NCBI GenBank assembly: GCA_031259795.1
Contig: JAIRLA010000024.1
Coordinates: forward strand, 1-6,253
Direction: 5' to 3'
DNA length: 6,253 nucleotides
Origin: Azoarcus sp.
GTDB taxonomy: Bacteria > Pseudomonadota > Gammaproteobacteria > Burkholderiales > Rhodocyclaceae
A model generated the notes under the pieces. That model did no database searches. It was not told where the DNA came from and was given only the letters and a program-made list of their open reading frames with translations. Both the position numbers and the translations under genes were made by a program. Position 1 is the first letter of the stretch. Each line of letters starts with the position of its first letter. Of this stretch, positions 1-6,253 are shown in pieces.

Positions 1-1146
<1,146 letters not shown>

Positions 1147-1148
1147 TT

Positions 1149-1166
1149 GGCGGATCGCCCGTTTTT
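1149..1166 (+). terminator. Possible weak terminator after tuf
   Basis: Three bases after the tuf stop codon, GGCG (1149-1152) can pair with CGCC (1156-1159) around a 3-nt loop, followed by CG and a run of five T (1162-1166). The T-run is good but the stem is only 4 bp, so this would at most terminate partially. It could equally be chance in GC-rich sequence. Confidence 0.25.
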
Positions 1167-1187
1167 AATATTGATACTGGTTCAGGA

Positions 1188-1210
1188 GCGCGCCCGTGAG
1201 GGTGCGCTTT
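1188..1210 (+). other. GNRA-capped hairpin between tuf and tRNA-Trp
   Basis: GCGCGCCC (1188-1195) pairs with GGGTGCGC (1200-1207) as an 8-bp stem with one G-U pair, closed by a GUGA loop, which belongs to the stable GNRA class. Only three T residues follow before GTGG. It lies 17 nt upstream of the tRNA. Possible roles are a leaky attenuator, a stabiliser of the 3' end of tuf mRNA, or a landmark for RNA processing between tuf and the tRNA. The structure is read directly; the role is inferred. Confidence 0.45.
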
Positions 1211-1224
1211 GTGGTCTCTGTCGC

Positions 1225-1300
1225 AGGGGTATAGCTCAACTGGCAGAGCGTCGGTCTCCAAAACCGAAGGTTGGGGGTTCGATTCCCTCTGCCCCTGCCA
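1225..1300 (+). tRNA. trnW: tRNA-Trp (anticodon CCA)
   Basis: A complete 76-nt cloverleaf. The acceptor stem is AGGGGTA (1225-1231) paired with TGCCCCT (1290-1296), with discriminator G1297 and a genomically encoded CCA at 1298-1300. The anticodon stem is TCGGT (1251-1255) with ACCGA (1263-1267), and the 7-nt loop carries anticodon CCA at 1258-1260, which reads UGG (Trp). The T arm is GGGGG (1273-1277) with CCCTC (1285-1289) around TTCGATT. G discriminator and AGGGG acceptor match the E. coli tRNA-Trp identity elements. It sits between tuf and secE, the conserved position for this gene, and is probably excised from a tuf-tRNA-secE-nusG transcript. Confidence 0.98.
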
Positions 1301-1306
1301 TTTTCC

Positions 1307-1311
1307 GGAAG
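1307..1311 (+). promoter_or_regulatory. Ribosome binding site supporting the secE TTG start
   Basis: GGAAG at 1307-1311 lies 8 nt before the TTG at 1320. It falls in the 19-nt gap between the tRNA 3' end and secE. No ATG or GTG is in frame between the tRNA and the conserved SecE sequence, so this site is the main support for the TTG start. Confidence 0.55.
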
Positions 1312-1319
1312 TCGTCGTC

Positions 1320-1670
1320 TTGATCGACAAATTGAAACTCACACTGGCTATTGCGTTGGCTGTCGCGGGCGTGGCCGGTTTCTACGTCCTGAGCGAGCAG
1401 CCCTTGGTGTTGCGCGTGCTCAGTGTGTTGGCGGGGCTGGCGGCGGGCGGCGTGGCGGCATGGTTTACCGCGCCGGGCCGGCGGTTTGCCGAATTCGTGC
1501 GCGAAGCGATTGTCGAGACCAGGAAAGTGGTCTGGCCGACGCGCAAGGAAACCGTGCAGATGACTGGCATCGTCTTCGTCTTCGTCGTGGTGATGGCGAT
1601 CTTCCTCTGGTTTACCGACAAGACCCTGGAGTGGGCGGTGTATGACATGCTCCTGGGCTGGAAAAAGTGA
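1320..1670 (+). CDS. secE: Preprotein translocase subunit SecE
   Basis: SecE clamps and stabilises SecY in the inner-membrane SecYEG channel used for protein export. From the TTG at 1320 the product is 116 residues and begins [10 protein letters not shown]. Three hydrophobic segments are visible (about residues 5-24, 29-49 and 83-98), so this is the three-span proteobacterial form and not the single-span form. The conserved cytoplasmic motif [13 protein letters not shown] is at residues 66-78, between spans 2 and 3. The open frame runs upstream through the tRNA, but that part is clearly not coding for SecE. The next in-frame start-type codon is a TTG at 1332, which would shorten the first span only slightly. 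The gene ends 2 nt before nusG, so the two are almost certainly co-transcribed and translationally coupled. Confidence 0.95.
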   Translation: MIDKLKLTLAIALAVAGVAGFYVLSEQPLVLRVLSVLAGLAAGGVAAWFTAPGRRFAEFVREAIVETRKVVWPTRKETVQMTGIVFVFVVVMAIFLWFTDKTLEWAVYDMLLGWKK

Positions 1671-1672
1671 TC

Positions 1673-2206
1673 ATGGCCAAACGCTGGTATGTCGTCCACG
1701 TTTATTCCGGTTTCGAGAAGTCCGTGCGGCGCGCGCTGATCGAGCGGATTACCCGCGCCGGCATGGATGCTTCCTTCGGGCAGATTCTCGTGCCGGTGGA
1801 AGAAGTGGTCGAGATGAAGGGCGGCCAGAAGAGCGTCTCCGAGCGCAAGTTCTTTCCGGGTTACGTGCTCGTCGAGATGGAGATGAACGACGAGACCTGG
1901 CATCTGGTGAAGTCCACGCAGAAAGTGACGGGCTTCGTCGGCGGCAGCGCCAACAAGCCGATGCCGGTTCCGCAACGCGACGTCGACAAGATCCTGCAAC
2001 AGATGCAGGAAGGGGTGGAAAGGCCCCGCCCCAAGGTGCTGTTCGAGGTCGGCGAGGTCGTGCGGGTCAAGGAAGGGGCGTTTACCGACTTTCATGGCAC
2101 GGTCGAGGATGCCAATTACGAGAAAAGCAAGCTCAAGGTGTCGGTGACGATTTTCGGGCGCGCGACGCCTGTGGAACTGGATTTCGCTCAAGTCGAAAAG
2201 GCGTGA
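1673..2206 (+). CDS. nusG: Transcription termination/antitermination factor NusG
   Basis: NusG binds RNA polymerase across the DNA cleft, suppresses pausing, and links the polymerase either to Rho or to ribosomal protein S10. The 177-residue product matches the family's normal size (E. coli 181). The NGN domain begins [13 protein letters not shown] (3-15) and contains the conserved [14 protein letters not shown] (56-69). The KOW domain covers about 124-177, with the S10/Rho-contacting IFGR at 160-163 and the family ending [14 protein letters not shown]. The start chosen is the ATG at 1673, giving MAKRWYV, which lines up with the family. A GTG two codons earlier overlaps the secE stop and adds nothing conserved. 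secE-nusG pairing is nearly universal in bacteria. Confidence 0.98.
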   Translation: MAKRWYVVHVYSGFEKSVRRALIERITRAGMDASFGQILVPVEEVVEMKGGQKSVSERKFFPGYVLVEMEMNDETWHLVKSTQKVTGFVGGSANKPMPVPQRDVDKILQQMQEGVERPRPKVLFEVGEVVRVKEGAFTDFHGTVEDANYEKSKLKVSVTIFGRATPVELDFAQVEKA

Positions 2207-2215
2207 GCACGAGAA

Positions 2216-2235
2216 GGCGGGCCCGCGGGTCCGCC
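2216..2235 (+). other. Hairpin 1 in the nusG-rplK spacer
   Basis: GGCGGGCC (2216-2223) pairs with GGTCCGCC (2228-2235), 8 bp with one G-U pair and a CGCG loop, 9 nt after the nusG stop. No T-run follows, so it is not a standard intrinsic terminator. It may protect the nusG mRNA end or belong to the rplK leader. Confidence 0.4.
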
Positions 2236-2310
2236 ATTGCCCGTTGACCGGGTTGAAGAGGAGCGCCGCGTGGCCGGCGCGTTTGTACTCATCGAAGGAG
2301 CAAGGCCGTC
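2236..2310 (+). promoter_or_regulatory. rplK leader; probable site of L1 feedback control
   Basis: This untranslated stretch carries a perfect 6-bp stem, GCGCCG (2263-2268) with CGGCGC (2275-2280) around a 6-nt loop, and then the rplK Shine-Dalgarno AAGGAG (2295-2300), 10 nt before the ATG. In E. coli, ribosomal protein L1 represses the rplK-rplA mRNA by binding a structured site around the start of rplK that mimics its 23S rRNA site. The position is right for such an operator, but I could not match the L1-binding internal loop base by base, so the assignment is inference. I see no convincing promoter here. Confidence 0.4.
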
Positions 2311-2742
2311 ATGGCAAAGAAGATCATTGCTTACATCAAGTTGCAGGTTCCGGCCGGCAAGGCCAACCCCAGTCCTCCCATCGGGCCGGCGCTCGGTCAG
2401 CGCGGGCTGAACATCATGGAATTCTGCAAGGCGTTCAACGCCAGGACGCAGGGGCTGGAGCCGGGTTTGCCGATTCCGGTCGTGATTACCGCTTTTGCCG
2501 ACAAGAGCTTCACTTTCGTGATGAAGACGCCGCCCGCGACGATCCTCATCAAGAAGGCGGCCGCGGTCGACAAAGGCTCGGCCAAGCCCCATACCGACAA
2601 GGTGGGCAAGATCACGCGCGCGCAGGCCGAGGAAATCGCCAAGGCCAAGCAGCCCGACCTGACCGCCGCCGATCTCGACGCGGCGGTGCGCACGATTGCC
2701 GGTACCGCCCGCAGCATGGGCATCACTGTGGAAGGGATGTGA
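2311..2742 (+). CDS. rplK: 50S ribosomal protein L11
   Basis: L11 binds helices 43/44 of 23S rRNA at the base of the L7/L12 stalk, in the GTPase-associated centre, and is also needed for RelA activation by uncharged tRNA. The product is 143 residues (E. coli 142). The N-terminal domain (about 1-70) has the proline-containing [12 protein letters not shown] (19-30), which forms part of the thiostrepton/micrococcin pocket, then [13 protein letters not shown] (31-43). The rRNA-binding C-terminal domain (about 74-143) includes [11 protein letters not shown] (74-84) and ends [10 protein letters not shown]. The Shine-Dalgarno AAGGAG lies 10 nt upstream. It is followed after 2 nt by rplA, the usual co-regulated pair. 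No unusual residues are seen at the antibiotic-site prolines. Confidence 0.98.
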   Translation: MAKKIIAYIKLQVPAGKANPSPPIGPALGQRGLNIMEFCKAFNARTQGLEPGLPIPVVITAFADKSFTFVMKTPPATILIKKAAAVDKGSAKPHTDKVGKITRAQAEEIAKAKQPDLTAADLDAAVRTIAGTARSMGITVEGM

Positions 2743-2744
2743 AC

Positions 2745-3440
2745 ATGGCGAAGATTTCCAAGCGAATCCAGGCGTTGCGCGCGAAAGTCGACCGCAGCAA
2801 GGTCTATCCGGTCAGCGAAGCGCTGACGCTGGTCAAGGAATGCTCGACGGCGAAATTCGACGAGTCGATCGACGTCGCGGTCAATCTCGGCGTCGACGCG
2901 CGCAAGTCCGACCAAGTGGTGCGCGGCTCCGTGGTGCTGCCGGCGGGTACCGGCAAGACGGTGCGGGTGGCCGTGTTCGCCCAGGGCGAAAAGGCCGAGG
3001 CCGCCAGGGCGGCGGGCGCGGACATCGTCGGCTTCGACGATCTCGCGGCGGAGGTGAAGGGCGGCAAGCTCGACTTCGACCGGGTGATCGCCACGCCGGA
3101 CGCGATGCGCGTCGTCGGCCAGCTCGGCCAGATTCTCGGCCCGCGCGGCCTGATGCCGAATCCCAAGGTCGGCACCGTGACCATGGATGTCGCCACGGCG
3201 GTGAAGAACGCCAAGGCGGGCCAAGTGCAGTACCGCACCGACAGGGGAGGCCTCGTGCATGCCACCATTGGCCGCGCTTCCTTCGGGGTCGAGGCGCTGG
3301 AACAGAATTTCAGGGCATTCGTCGATGCCTTGGTCAAGGCCCGTCCGGCCGCGGCCAAGGGCGTCTATCTGCGTCGCATTGCGCTTTCCAGCACGATGGG
3401 CGCGGGCGTGAAGGTCGATACTGCCGGGGTGTCGGGTTAA
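2745..3440 (+). CDS. rplA: 50S ribosomal protein L1
   Basis: L1 forms the mobile L1 stalk, which helps move deacylated tRNA out of the E site. In enterobacteria it also represses its own operon translationally. The 231-residue length matches the family (E. coli 234). Domain I is formed by the N-terminal (about 1-67) and C-terminal (about 160-231) parts, including the conserved [11 protein letters not shown] (215-225). Domain II (about 68-159) contains GKTVRVAVF (70-78) and the signature [16 protein letters not shown] (131-146). The Shine-Dalgarno AAGGGA (2732-2737) lies inside the end of rplK, and the start is 2 nt after the rplK stop, which implies translational coupling. Confidence 0.98.
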   Translation: MAKISKRIQALRAKVDRSKVYPVSEALTLVKECSTAKFDESIDVAVNLGVDARKSDQVVRGSVVLPAGTGKTVRVAVFAQGEKAEAARAAGADIVGFDDLAAEVKGGKLDFDRVIATPDAMRVVGQLGQILGPRGLMPNPKVGTVTMDVATAVKNAKAGQVQYRTDRGGLVHATIGRASFGVEALEQNFRAFVDALVKARPAAAKGVYLRRIALSSTMGAGVKVDTAGVSG

Positions 3441-3450
3441 GGGTAACAAA

Positions 3451-3646
3451 AGACTTTGGGCCGTCCGGCGCGAGCCGGGCGGATCGTCAAAGACCGCAGG
3501 CACGGGCGTCTCCGGACAACCGTTCAATCGTGAAAGCGGCCTGCGCAGACGGTGTGCCCAGAACAGGATTCTGGCTTCGATGGCCGTGCTCCTGTCCAGG
3601 TCGCCGTGGGTGCGGCGGGCGTGATTGCCCGCCGTGTGTGGACTTG
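3451..3646 (+). promoter_or_regulatory. L10 leader (rplJ-rplL autoregulatory mRNA leader)
   Basis: The spacer between rplA and rplJ is 222 nt and highly structured. CTTTG (3454-3458) pairs with CAAAG (3488-3492). Inside that, CCGTCCGGC (3461-3469) pairs with GCCGGGCGG (3474-3482) around a GCGA loop. Next, CGCAGGC (3495-3501) pairs with GCCTGCG (3539-3545); an alternative extension pairs ACCG (3493-3496) with CGGT (3550-3553), leaving a purine-containing bulge. The stretches CAAAGACCGCAGG and CCTGCGCAGACGGTG closely resemble the E. coli rplJ leader as I remember it, where the L10-(L12)4 complex binds a kink-turn region and blocks L10 translation. Two further helices follow: 3558-3574, or competing 3563-3595, and a perfect 8-bp hairpin at 3613-3634. 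Identity as an L10 leader is strong; the exact fold is my hand reading. Confidence 0.85.
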
Positions 3647-3654
3647 AAAGGAGG
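3647..3654 (+). promoter_or_regulatory. Strong Shine-Dalgarno for the rplJ GTG start
   Basis: AAAGGAGG lies 8 nt before the GTG at 3663. It is nearly fully complementary to the 16S rRNA 3' end and is the strongest ribosome binding site in the window. It fixes the GTG as the start and is the element that the upstream leader fold would be expected to expose or hide. Confidence 0.85.
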
Positions 3655-3662
3655 AAAGACCC

Positions 3663-4169
3663 GTGGGTCTCAATCTCGATGACAAGAAAGCCGTAGTAGC
3701 CGAGGTGGCGGCGCAGGTCGCCAACGCCCAGACGATCGCGGTGGCTGAATATCGCGGCATCGCGGTAAGCGATCTCACCGTGCTGCGCGCCAGGGCCAGG
3801 GCGTCGGGCGTCTATTTGCGCGTGCTCAAGAACACGCTGGTTCGCCGCGCGCTGGCCGGGACGCCGTTCGCCGGGCTGGCCGATCAATTGACCGGGCCGC
3901 TGATCTACAGCATCTCGACCGATCCGATCGCCGCCGCCAGGGTGCTCAACGACTTCGCCAAGGGCAACGACAAGTTGGCGCTGCGCGCGGGCGTGTATGC
4001 CGGCAAGGTGCTCGACAAAGCGGGCGTGCAGGCGTTGGCCTCGATTCCGGGCCGCGAAGAACTGCTTGCCCGTTTGCTGGGCGTCATGCAGGCGCCGGTT
4101 TCCGGCTTTGCGGGCGCGCTGGCGGCGCTGGCCAGGAAGCGCGAGGAAGAAGCGGGCGCGGCGGTCTGA
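3663..4169 (+). CDS. rplJ: 50S ribosomal protein L10
   Basis: L10 anchors the L7/L12 dimers on 23S rRNA, forming the base of the factor-recruiting stalk. As the L10-L12 complex it represses its own mRNA. The product is 168 residues (E. coli 165) and starts with GTG, giving [15 protein letters not shown]. The N-terminal rRNA- and L11-binding domain (about 1-130) has the conserved AVAEYRGI (26-33) and [11 protein letters not shown] (54-64). The C-terminal helix (about 135-168), ending in a charged [10 protein letters not shown], is where L12 N-terminal dimers bind. The start is supported by the strong Shine-Dalgarno and by the family's usual N-terminus. Four of its arginines use AGG directly after a GCC alanine codon (residues 44, 46, 93, 158), a bias discussed in the findings. 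Confidence 0.97.
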   Translation: MGLNLDDKKAVVAEVAAQVANAQTIAVAEYRGIAVSDLTVLRARARASGVYLRVLKNTLVRRALAGTPFAGLADQLTGPLIYSISTDPIAAARVLNDFAKGNDKLALRAGVYAGKVLDKAGVQALASIPGREELLARLLGVMQAPVSGFAGALAALARKREEEAGAAV

Positions 4170-4223
4170 ACAAGCTCTCTCTGTTTTACGGTTTTCCAAC
4201 ATTTGATTGTGGAGTGATTTGAA

Positions 4224-4598
4224 ATGGCTATCAGCAAAGAAGACATTCTCGAAGCCGTCGGCGCGATGACTGTCGTGGAACTGAACGATCTGGTCAAGGC
4301 GTTCGAGGAAAAATTCGGCGTCTCCGCCGCCTCGCTGGCCGTGGCTGGGCCGGGCGCGGCGGCGGCGGCCCCGGTCGTCGAGGAAAAGACCGAATTCGAC
4401 GTGGTGCTTACCGCCGTGGGCGAAAAGAAAGTCGAAGTCATCAAGGTCGTGCGCGCGGCCACCAGCCTGGGCCTGAAGGAAGCCAAGGATCTCGTCGACG
4501 GCGCGCCCAAGACGGTGAAGGAAGCCTTGCCCAAGGCCGACGCCGAAGCGTTGAAGAAGCAACTCGAAGACGCCGGCGCCAAGGCCGAGATCAAGTAA
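4224..4598 (+). CDS. rplL: 50S ribosomal protein L7/L12
   Basis: L7/L12 is the multicopy stalk protein that recruits and activates EF-Tu, EF-G, IF2 and RF3. The product is 124 residues (E. coli 121). The N-terminal dimerisation and L10-binding domain is about 1-35. The flexible hinge is the Ala/Pro/Gly-rich [17 protein letters not shown] (39-55). The globular C-terminal domain (about 56-124) carries the factor-binding surface, with [13 protein letters not shown] (68-80) then [20 protein letters not shown] (81-100). I73, K74 and R77 match the E. coli I69, K70 and R73 contact residues by alignment. The Shine-Dalgarno GGAG (4211-4214) is 9 nt upstream of the ATG. It follows rplJ by 54 nt in a locally AT-richer spacer, and the two are expected to be co-translated from the L10-leader mRNA. 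Confidence 0.98.
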   Translation: MAISKEDILEAVGAMTVVELNDLVKAFEEKFGVSAASLAVAGPGAAAAAPVVEEKTEFDVVLTAVGEKKVEVIKVVRAATSLGLKEAKDLVDGAPKTVKEALPKADAEALKKQLEDAGAKAEIK

Positions 4599-4614
4599 TC
4601 CTGTTTTCGCGGCG

Positions 4615-4659
4615 GGGCTGGCGCTCTCGTTTTCGGGCGCCAGCCCTTTCGTGCTTTGT
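4615..4659 (+). terminator. rplL-rpoB attenuator (partial terminator)
   Basis: GGGCTGGCGC (4615-4624) and GCGCCAGCCC (4637-4646) form a perfect 10-bp GC-rich stem with a 12-nt loop, 16 nt after the rplL stop. It is followed by TTTCGTGCTTTGT (4647-4659), an interrupted T tract. E. coli has a partial terminator at this same place that lets only a fraction of polymerases continue into rpoBC. The broken T-run fits partial rather than complete termination. The hairpin is seen directly; the degree of read-through is inferred. Confidence 0.8.
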
Positions 4660-4802
4660 ATGAAGCAGTGCAATGAAGATAGCGCAAAGCGTCTCCGCGG
4701 CGGGCGGGGCGGGGGAGGGCCGGTCTGGCCGGCCTGTCCCGGCCCCTCGCGGGGGGCGCTGTGTTCTGTCTTCCCGACGTCACACCTCTAGCCGGAGCAT
4801 CC
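4660..4802 (+). other. G-rich rpoB leader with G-quadruplex motif and GC hairpins
   Basis: After the attenuator come 143 nt before rpoB. Positions 4702-4719 read as four G-runs (GGG, GGGG, GGGGG, GGG) separated by single bases C, C and A, a textbook G-quadruplex motif on the RNA-sense strand. Overlapping it, GGCCGG (4718-4723) pairs with CCGGCC (4729-4734). Alternatively, GAGGGCCGG (4715-4723) pairs with 4739-4748 with one bulged C. A third option pairs CCCC (4743-4746) with GGGG (4751-4754). The last part holds the rpoB Shine-Dalgarno GGAG (4794-4797), 5 nt before the ATG. In E. coli this spacer also carries an RNase III processing site; I cannot tell whether one is present here. I see no convincing promoter. 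Confidence 0.6.
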
Positions 4803-6253
4803 ATGGCGTATTCCTACACTGAGAAGAAGCGTATCCGCAAGAGCTTCGCCAAGCGCGCGGCCGTGCCTGATGCGCCTTTCTTGCTGGCCACCCAGATCGA
4901 TTCTTTCGCGGATTTTCTGCAGGCGGAAACGCCCGCGGGAGAACGGGAGAATCGGGGCCTGCAAGCCGCGTTCACGTCGATCTTCCCGATTTCCAGCCAC
5001 AGCGGCAACGCCCGGCTGGAATTCGTGGAATACATGCTGGGCGAACCCGTGTTCGACGTGAAAGAGTGCCAGCAGCGCGGGCTGACTTTCGCCTCGCCGC
5101 TGCGCGCCCGCGTGCGCCTGGTCATCATGGACCGCGAAGCGCCCAAGGACACCATCAAGGAAGTCAAGGAGCAGGAAGTCTACATGGGCGAAATTCCGCT
5201 CATGACCGACACCGGCTCTTTCGTCATCAACGGCACCGAGCGCGTCATCGTGTCGCAGTTGCACCGCTCGCCGGGGGTGTTCTTCGAGCATGACCGGGGC
5301 AAGACGCACTCCTCGGGCAAGCTGCTCTTTTCGGCGCGGATCATCCCGTATCGCGGCTCCTGGCTCGACTTCGAGTTCGATCCCAAGGACTACCTGTATT
5401 TCCGCGTCGACCGCCGCCGCAAGATGCCGGTGACGATCCTGCTGCGCGCCATCGGCATGAATTCGGAAGAAATCCTCAATACCTTCCACGATTTCGACGA
5501 GTTCCATCTCGCCGCCGACAGCGTTTGCTTCGATCTCGTGCCCGAGCGCCTGAAAGGCGAGGTGGCGCGATTCGAGATTACCGCGCCCGACGGCAAGGTG
5601 ATCGTCGCCAAGGACAAGCGCATCACCGCCCGCCATCTCCGCGAACTCGAACAGGCCGGCGTCACGAGCATGACGGTGCCGGACGATTTCATCCTGGGCC
5701 GCGTCGTCGCCCACGACATTCCCGATGCCGCCACGGGCGAACTGCTCGCCCGCGCCAACGACGAGATCACCGAAGACCTGCTCGCCAAACTGCGCGCGGC
5801 CAAGGTGGAAAAACTCGTCACCTTGTACGTGAACGACCTCGATCGCGGCGCGTATATTTCGCAGACCCTGCGCATCGACGAGACGATCGACGAATGGACG
5901 GCCAAGGTGGCGATCTACCGCATGATGCGCCCCGGCGAGCCGCCGACCGAAGATGCCGTCGAGAATCTTTTCCGCGGACTGTTCTATTCCGAGGAGCGTT
6001 ACGACCTCTCCACGGTCGGGCGCATGAAATTCAACCGCCGCGCCTATCCGTCCACGGTCGACGAAAAAGCGCCGGACTGGCTCAAGCGTTTCTATGCCCA
6101 AATCGGCCCGCGCGGCGAGGAAGGCTCCGGCGTACTGTCGAAGGACGACATCCTCGCCGTCATCGGCGTGCTGGTCGAACTGCGCAACAGCCGCGGCGAC
6201 ATCGACGACATCGACCACCTCGGCAACCGCCGCGTGCGCTCGGTCGGCGAACT
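4803..6253 (+). CDS. rpoB: DNA-directed RNA polymerase subunit beta (3'-truncated by window edge)
   Basis: RpoB is the beta subunit of RNA polymerase and forms one pincer of the enzyme and much of the active-site cleft. The frame is open from the ATG at 4803 to the last base, giving 483 full codons of about 1,400 expected. The start [18 protein letters not shown] matches the family (E. coli [18 protein letters not shown]), with GGAG 5 nt upstream. The visible part covers the N-terminal protrusion and the whole lobe, with [20 protein letters not shown] around residues 129-148 and HRSPGVFF after it, then [12 protein letters not shown] and [16 protein letters not shown] near the end. V150 equals E. 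coli V146, a rifampicin N-cluster position, and is unchanged. The main rifampicin cluster lies just beyond the window. Compared with E. coli there are 4 extra residues near residue 50 and about 20 extra at roughly 413-440. Confidence 0.98.
   Translation, partial: MAYSYTEKKRIRKSFAKRAAVPDAPFLLATQIDSFADFLQAETPAGERENRGLQAAFTSIFPISSHSGNARLEFVEYMLGEPVFDVKECQQRGLTFASPLRARVRLVIMDREAPKDTIKEVKEQEVYMGEIPLMTDTGSFVINGTERVIVSQLHRSPGVFFEHDRGKTHSSGKLLFSARIIPYRGSWLDFEFDPKDYLYFRVDRRRKMPVTILLRAIGMNSEEILNTFHDFDEFHLAADSVCFDLVPERLKGEVARFEITAPDGKVIVAKDKRITARHLRELEQAGVTSMTVPDDFILGRVVAHDIPDAATGELLARANDEITEDLLAKLRAAKVEKLVTLYVNDLDRGAYISQTLRIDETIDEWTAKVAIYRMMRPGEPPTEDAVENLFRGLFYSEERYDLSTVGRMKFNRRAYPSTVDEKAPDWLKRFYAQIGPRGEEGSGVLSKDDILAVIGVLVELRNSRGDIDDIDHLGNRRVRSVGE

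Noticed and set aside
1171..1199. A possible promoter upstream of tRNA-Trp built on TTGATA or GATACT at 1171-1178.
   Set aside because: Neither hexamer has a partner at usual spacing: 17 nt downstream of TTGATA is CCGTGA, and 17 nt upstream of GATACT is GCGGAT. The AT-rich patch is better explained as the spacer after tuf.
1209..1319. An N-terminal extension of the SecE frame through the tRNA gene.
   Set aside because: The frame is open by chance through the tRNA. Known SecE proteins begin at the DKLKL-type sequence, and coding through a tRNA that must be processed out is not plausible.
2244..2289. A possible promoter for rplK, with TTGACC at 2244-2249 as a -35 element.
   Set aside because: No acceptable -10 element is found at 16-18 nt spacing; the region there is GC-rich and forms a hairpin. 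The only AT-richer patch (2282-2289) is too far away.
2397..4673. A 758-codon open frame on the - strand running across rplL, rplJ, the L10 leader, rplA and part of rplK.
   Set aside because: It is the antisense mirror of strongly conserved ribosomal genes. Long antisense frames are expected where third codon positions are nearly all G or C. Its translation is rich in Arg, His, Ala and Asp with no recognisable domain, and it crosses a known structured leader.
4660..4791. A 43-codon ATG frame in the rplL-rpoB spacer ending just before the rpoB ribosome binding site, a possible leader peptide.
   Set aside because: There is no Shine-Dalgarno upstream of its ATG. The product is low-complexity Gly/Pro/Arg from the G-rich tract, and it begins inside the attenuator's downstream T tract. 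It looks like a chance frame.
4788..6218. A 476-codon open frame on the - strand opposite rpoB.
   Set aside because: It is the complement of a clear, conserved rpoB frame. The product is a typical GC-rich antisense shadow with His/Asp/Val/Glu bias and no family resemblance.

Overview
This window is a GC-rich piece of the conserved bacterial translation/transcription supercluster. The order is tuf (3' part), tRNA-Trp, secE, nusG, rplK, rplA, rplJ, rplL, rpoB (5' part), all on the + strand. The source is a proteobacterium, most likely a betaproteobacterium. The EF-Tu would be 396 residues when complete, which is the betaproteobacterial length (E. coli has 394), and NusG, SecE, L11 and L1 read as betaproteobacterial versions. 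An approximately 20-residue insertion in RpoB relative to E. coli, which I also do not recall from Burkholderia, may point to a Rhodocyclales- or Nitrosomonadales-like lineage. That narrower placement rests on memory and is tentative.

Layout. Positions 1-1146 hold EF-Tu, cut at its 5' end by the window edge and missing about 15 residues. Positions 1147-1224 are a spacer with two small hairpins, followed by tRNA-Trp (CCA) at 1225-1300. secE (1320-1670, TTG start) begins 19 nt after the tRNA, and nusG (1673-2206) follows with a 2-nt gap. A 104-nt structured spacer leads to rplK (2311-2742), and rplA (2745-3440) follows after another 2-nt gap. A 222-nt structured leader, recognisable as the L10 leader, precedes rplJ (3663-4169, GTG start with a near-perfect Shine-Dalgarno). 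rplL (4224-4598) follows. A 204-nt spacer with a strong attenuator-type hairpin and an extremely G-rich, G-quadruplex-capable tract leads into rpoB (4803 to the window end).

How the genes work together. EF-Tu delivers aminoacyl-tRNA, and L11, L1, L10 and L7/L12 form the mobile stalks of the 50S subunit where EF-Tu and EF-G act. NusG couples RNA polymerase to the ribosome or to Rho, RpoB is the polymerase beta subunit, and SecE is part of the protein export channel. From the E. coli paradigm, the spacers are where control is expected: L1 feedback on rplK-rplA, L10-L12 feedback on rplJ-rplL through the leader, and partial termination between rplL and rpoB that sets the ratio of ribosomal protein to polymerase. 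The sequence supports the last two directly by structure; the L1 operator is inferred from position only.

I see no mobile element, CRISPR array, foreign gene or undescribed gene system. This is core housekeeping sequence, and the points worth a second look are in the intergenic RNA structures and a few protein details.
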